A DNA stretch of 64,000 nucleotides, taken from the NCBI RefSeq assembly GCF_039540515.1, contig NZ_BAABFA010000001.1, forward strand, positions 124,001 through 188,000. The letters are read 5' to 3'. The DNA is from Nemorincola caseinilytica (lineage in GTDB: Bacteria > Bacteroidota > Bacteroidia > Chitinophagales > Chitinophagaceae). Under the pieces are notes generated by a model. The model searched no databases. It saw nothing but the letters and a program-made list of their open reading frames with translations, and was not told where the DNA came from. How positions within the stretch are numbered: the stretch's first letter is position 1; every line of letters begins with the position of its first letter. Of the stretch, positions 62,467-64,000 are shown one piece after another. Position numbers and translations under genes: made by a program.

Positions 62467-64000
62467 ATGAAAAGTATAGGACCGTTGCTCCTCATGTTGG
62501 TCACAACTACAATGTATGCCAATAAAGCGGACAGCCTGAAAAAGGTGTTATCAGGCATTGACAACAAACAAATGCATGCACACATTGTACTTGGTATAGG
62601 AGATGCCTACGATGATGAGAAAAAACATGATACGGCTGTATTCTATTATAATAAGGCAGTGGCCGAATTCAGTGTGCTGAAACTTGATACCCTTGTGATG
62701 CAGACGCTGTTCAGCGAAGCACAGTCACTAAAAAAAGCGGGGAGACATACCGAAGCACAAGAGCGCTATGAACAAGCCATAGCGATAGCAAAGCGGTCAG
62801 GCCGTGTTCAAGATCAGATACGTTACCTCTATAAGTCTGCCGGGCTGTATGAAACACAGGGATATTACCACTTATCGGCAGACAGGTATAAAGAAACCAT
62901 AGCTCTTGCGGATCTGAACGGTATGAAAAGCGACGAGGCGAATATATACAACCGCCTCGCCTGGGTATATAACATGCTGGGTGAACATGAACGTGCTATC
63001 ACCAGCATAACAGAAAGTACACGCATATACGATTCGCTGAACGATGTATCGGGTGTTTTGGGAGCGTATAACTCGCTTTCTGTGATTTATAGTAAACAAA
63101 AACGTTACAATGAGGCACTACACTACGCAATGTTGACCGATTCGCTTACAAAGGTCGCCAAACTCACGACCATGAACGCTTTGGCCAACATGGCGATCAT
63201 ATACAAGAATATGGGTGAGTACGAAAAGTCGGCAAGTATAAGCCGGAAGATACTTGAAAGTGACCTTGAAGATAAATTTACTGTAATGTGCGTTCACTCG
63301 AATCTTATAGCTCCTTTGGCAGCCCTTGGCGACCATAAAGGAGCGAAAGAACACTTCAGAAAGTGCGAAGAAATGAACCGGAGGTTGTTCCAGGACGTTT
63401 TCGTGCATATAGAGAACAACAAGGAAATGGCAAAGGCAGAGATGATAGCGGGGCGTATGGATTCTGCCCTGCGTTTTGCGCATACCTATGCCGCGCTGTG
63501 CAAGGAACACAATATGCTGAACGATGAGTACAAAGACTGCTATACGCTGCTGGCAGATATTTATAAAAAGAAAGGAGACATAGACAATGCACTCCGCTAT
63601 ATGAAAGAATTTGTTGACCTGCAGGATACTCTCTTTCGTAAAAGCAGGAACAATGAGCTTGCCGAAGCCGAGATCAGGCTAAAACTGGTCGATAAGAACC
63701 GAACATTAGATGTACTGGTAAAAGAGAATGAACTGCATAAGGTAAAAGGTGAACGACTGGCCATTTTAATGGGGCTTGGCGGACTGGTAGTGATAATTGG
63801 AGCAGGTAGCTACAGACGCACATTGCGCAAGAACGCGCAGCTGAAAAAGCAGAAACAAATAATAGACGATCAGCTTTCGCAATTGGCCATAGCATCGGAG
63901 ATGAGATCGAAATTCTATGCAAATATGTCGCATGAGCTGCGCACGCCTGTGACGCTACTGTCGGGCATGCTGGAGCTGATGAAGAACGAGGGGGATAGCA
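62467..64000 (+). CDS. TPR-containing sensor histidine kinase (C-terminus beyond window)
   Basis: The frame runs from ATG 62467 to the right edge (511 codons). A signal-like start (MKSIGPLLLMLVTTTMYAN) is followed by tandem TPR-like repeats to about residue 390. A coiled coil, one membrane helix (about 430-450), a second short coiled coil and the HisKA box SHELRTPVTLLSG with His489 come next. This is a periplasmic-sensor kinase, like the TPR relatives of hybrid two-component kinases in Bacteroidota. The ATPase domain and possible receiver or AraC-type domains lie outside. The gene is more A/T-rich than rmlA upstream. Confidence 0.88.
   Translation, partial: MKSIGPLLLMLVTTTMYANKADSLKKVLSGIDNKQMHAHIVLGIGDAYDDEKKHDTAVFYYNKAVAEFSVLKLDTLVMQTLFSEAQSLKKAGRHTEAQERYEQAIAIAKRSGRVQDQIRYLYKSAGLYETQGYYHLSADRYKETIALADLNGMKSDEANIYNRLAWVYNMLGEHERAITSITESTRIYDSLNDVSGVLGAYNSLSVIYSKQKRYNEALHYAMLTDSLTKVAKLTTMNALANMAIIYKNMGEYEKSASISRKILESDLEDKFTVMCVHSNLIAPLAALGDHKGAKEHFRKCEEMNRRLFQDVFVHIENNKEMAKAEMIAGRMDSALRFAHTYAALCKEHNMLNDEYKDCYTLLADIYKKKGDIDNALRYMKEFVDLQDTLFRKSRNNELAEAEIRLKLVDKNRTLDVLVKENELHKVKGERLAILMGLGGLVVIIGAGSYRRTLRKNAQLKKQKQIIDDQLSQLAIASEMRSKFYANMSHELRTPVTLLSGMLELMKNEGDS

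Noticed and set aside
1..64000. CRISPR array, prophage, transposase or tRNA/rRNA gene
   Set aside because: No regular direct repeats with unique spacers, no phage or transposase motifs, and no cloverleaf or rRNA-like stretch were recognised on either strand; a covariance-model scan could still find a missed tRNA.

Overview
The window looks like the chromosome of a Bacteroidota bacterium, most likely Chitinophagia or a close relative. The evidence is: six secreted proteins ending in type IX secretion (T9SS) C-terminal sorting domains with the PNP motif, a bacillithiol synthase (BshA), the mutY-ssb-gldE cluster, few Shine-Dalgarno sites, and several -7 boxes of the TAnnTTTG type. Base composition is moderate, yet ATA is the main isoleucine codon in the housekeeping genes. 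No rRNA, tRNA, CRISPR array, insertion sequence or prophage was seen.

Layout. 1-2 kb: tilS (cut by the left edge), a TPR protein and a DUF4375-like gene on the minus strand. 2-6.3 kb: YeiH-type transporter, secreted YD-repeat-like protein, YkgJ-type cysteine-cluster protein, DMT transporter, SCO protein. 6.6-13 kb: three successive large T9SS cargo proteins with Ig-like repeats, closed by a terminator. 13-23 kb: rarA, a thioredoxin-fold protein, a T9SS protein with a choice-of-anchor-V-like start, a ruvX-waaA-membrane protein run, a lipoprotein, DUF1801 and DUF4139 proteins. 22.9-28 kb: a complete exporter operon (TetR, TolC, lipoprotein adaptor, ABC permease, ABC ATPase). 28-30.8 kb: dapF and an FAD oxidoreductase, abutting an inverted AbiEii/DUF6922 toxin-antitoxin-like pair. 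30.9-39 kb: M1 peptidase, chromate transporter, ung, TPR membrane glycosyltransferase, bshA. 39-46.4 kb: a collagen-like protein with a small T9SS companion, DMT transporter, histidine kinase, GT-C membrane protein. 46.4-53.7 kb: gldE, ssb, mutY, a BtuF-like protein, SDR, a DUF6600-like protein, sucD. 53.9-57.5 kb: a 1203-residue T9SS protein with seven propeller-like repeats and ten Ig-like repeats. 57.6-64 kb: efp, accB, accC, rmlB, rmlA and a TPR histidine kinase cut by the right edge.

Points that stand out: EF-P carries arginine where the modified lysine of the E. coli protein sits, and two dTDP-rhamnose pathway genes lie about 2 kb away; TilS, the enzyme that lets tRNA-Ile read AUA, occurs beside genes that rely heavily on AUA; two intergenic heptanucleotide arrays; the compact AbiEii module; the two-gene collagen-like/T9SS cassette; and the propeller-plus-Ig giant protein. 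Assignments rest on reading motifs by eye; no database search was run.
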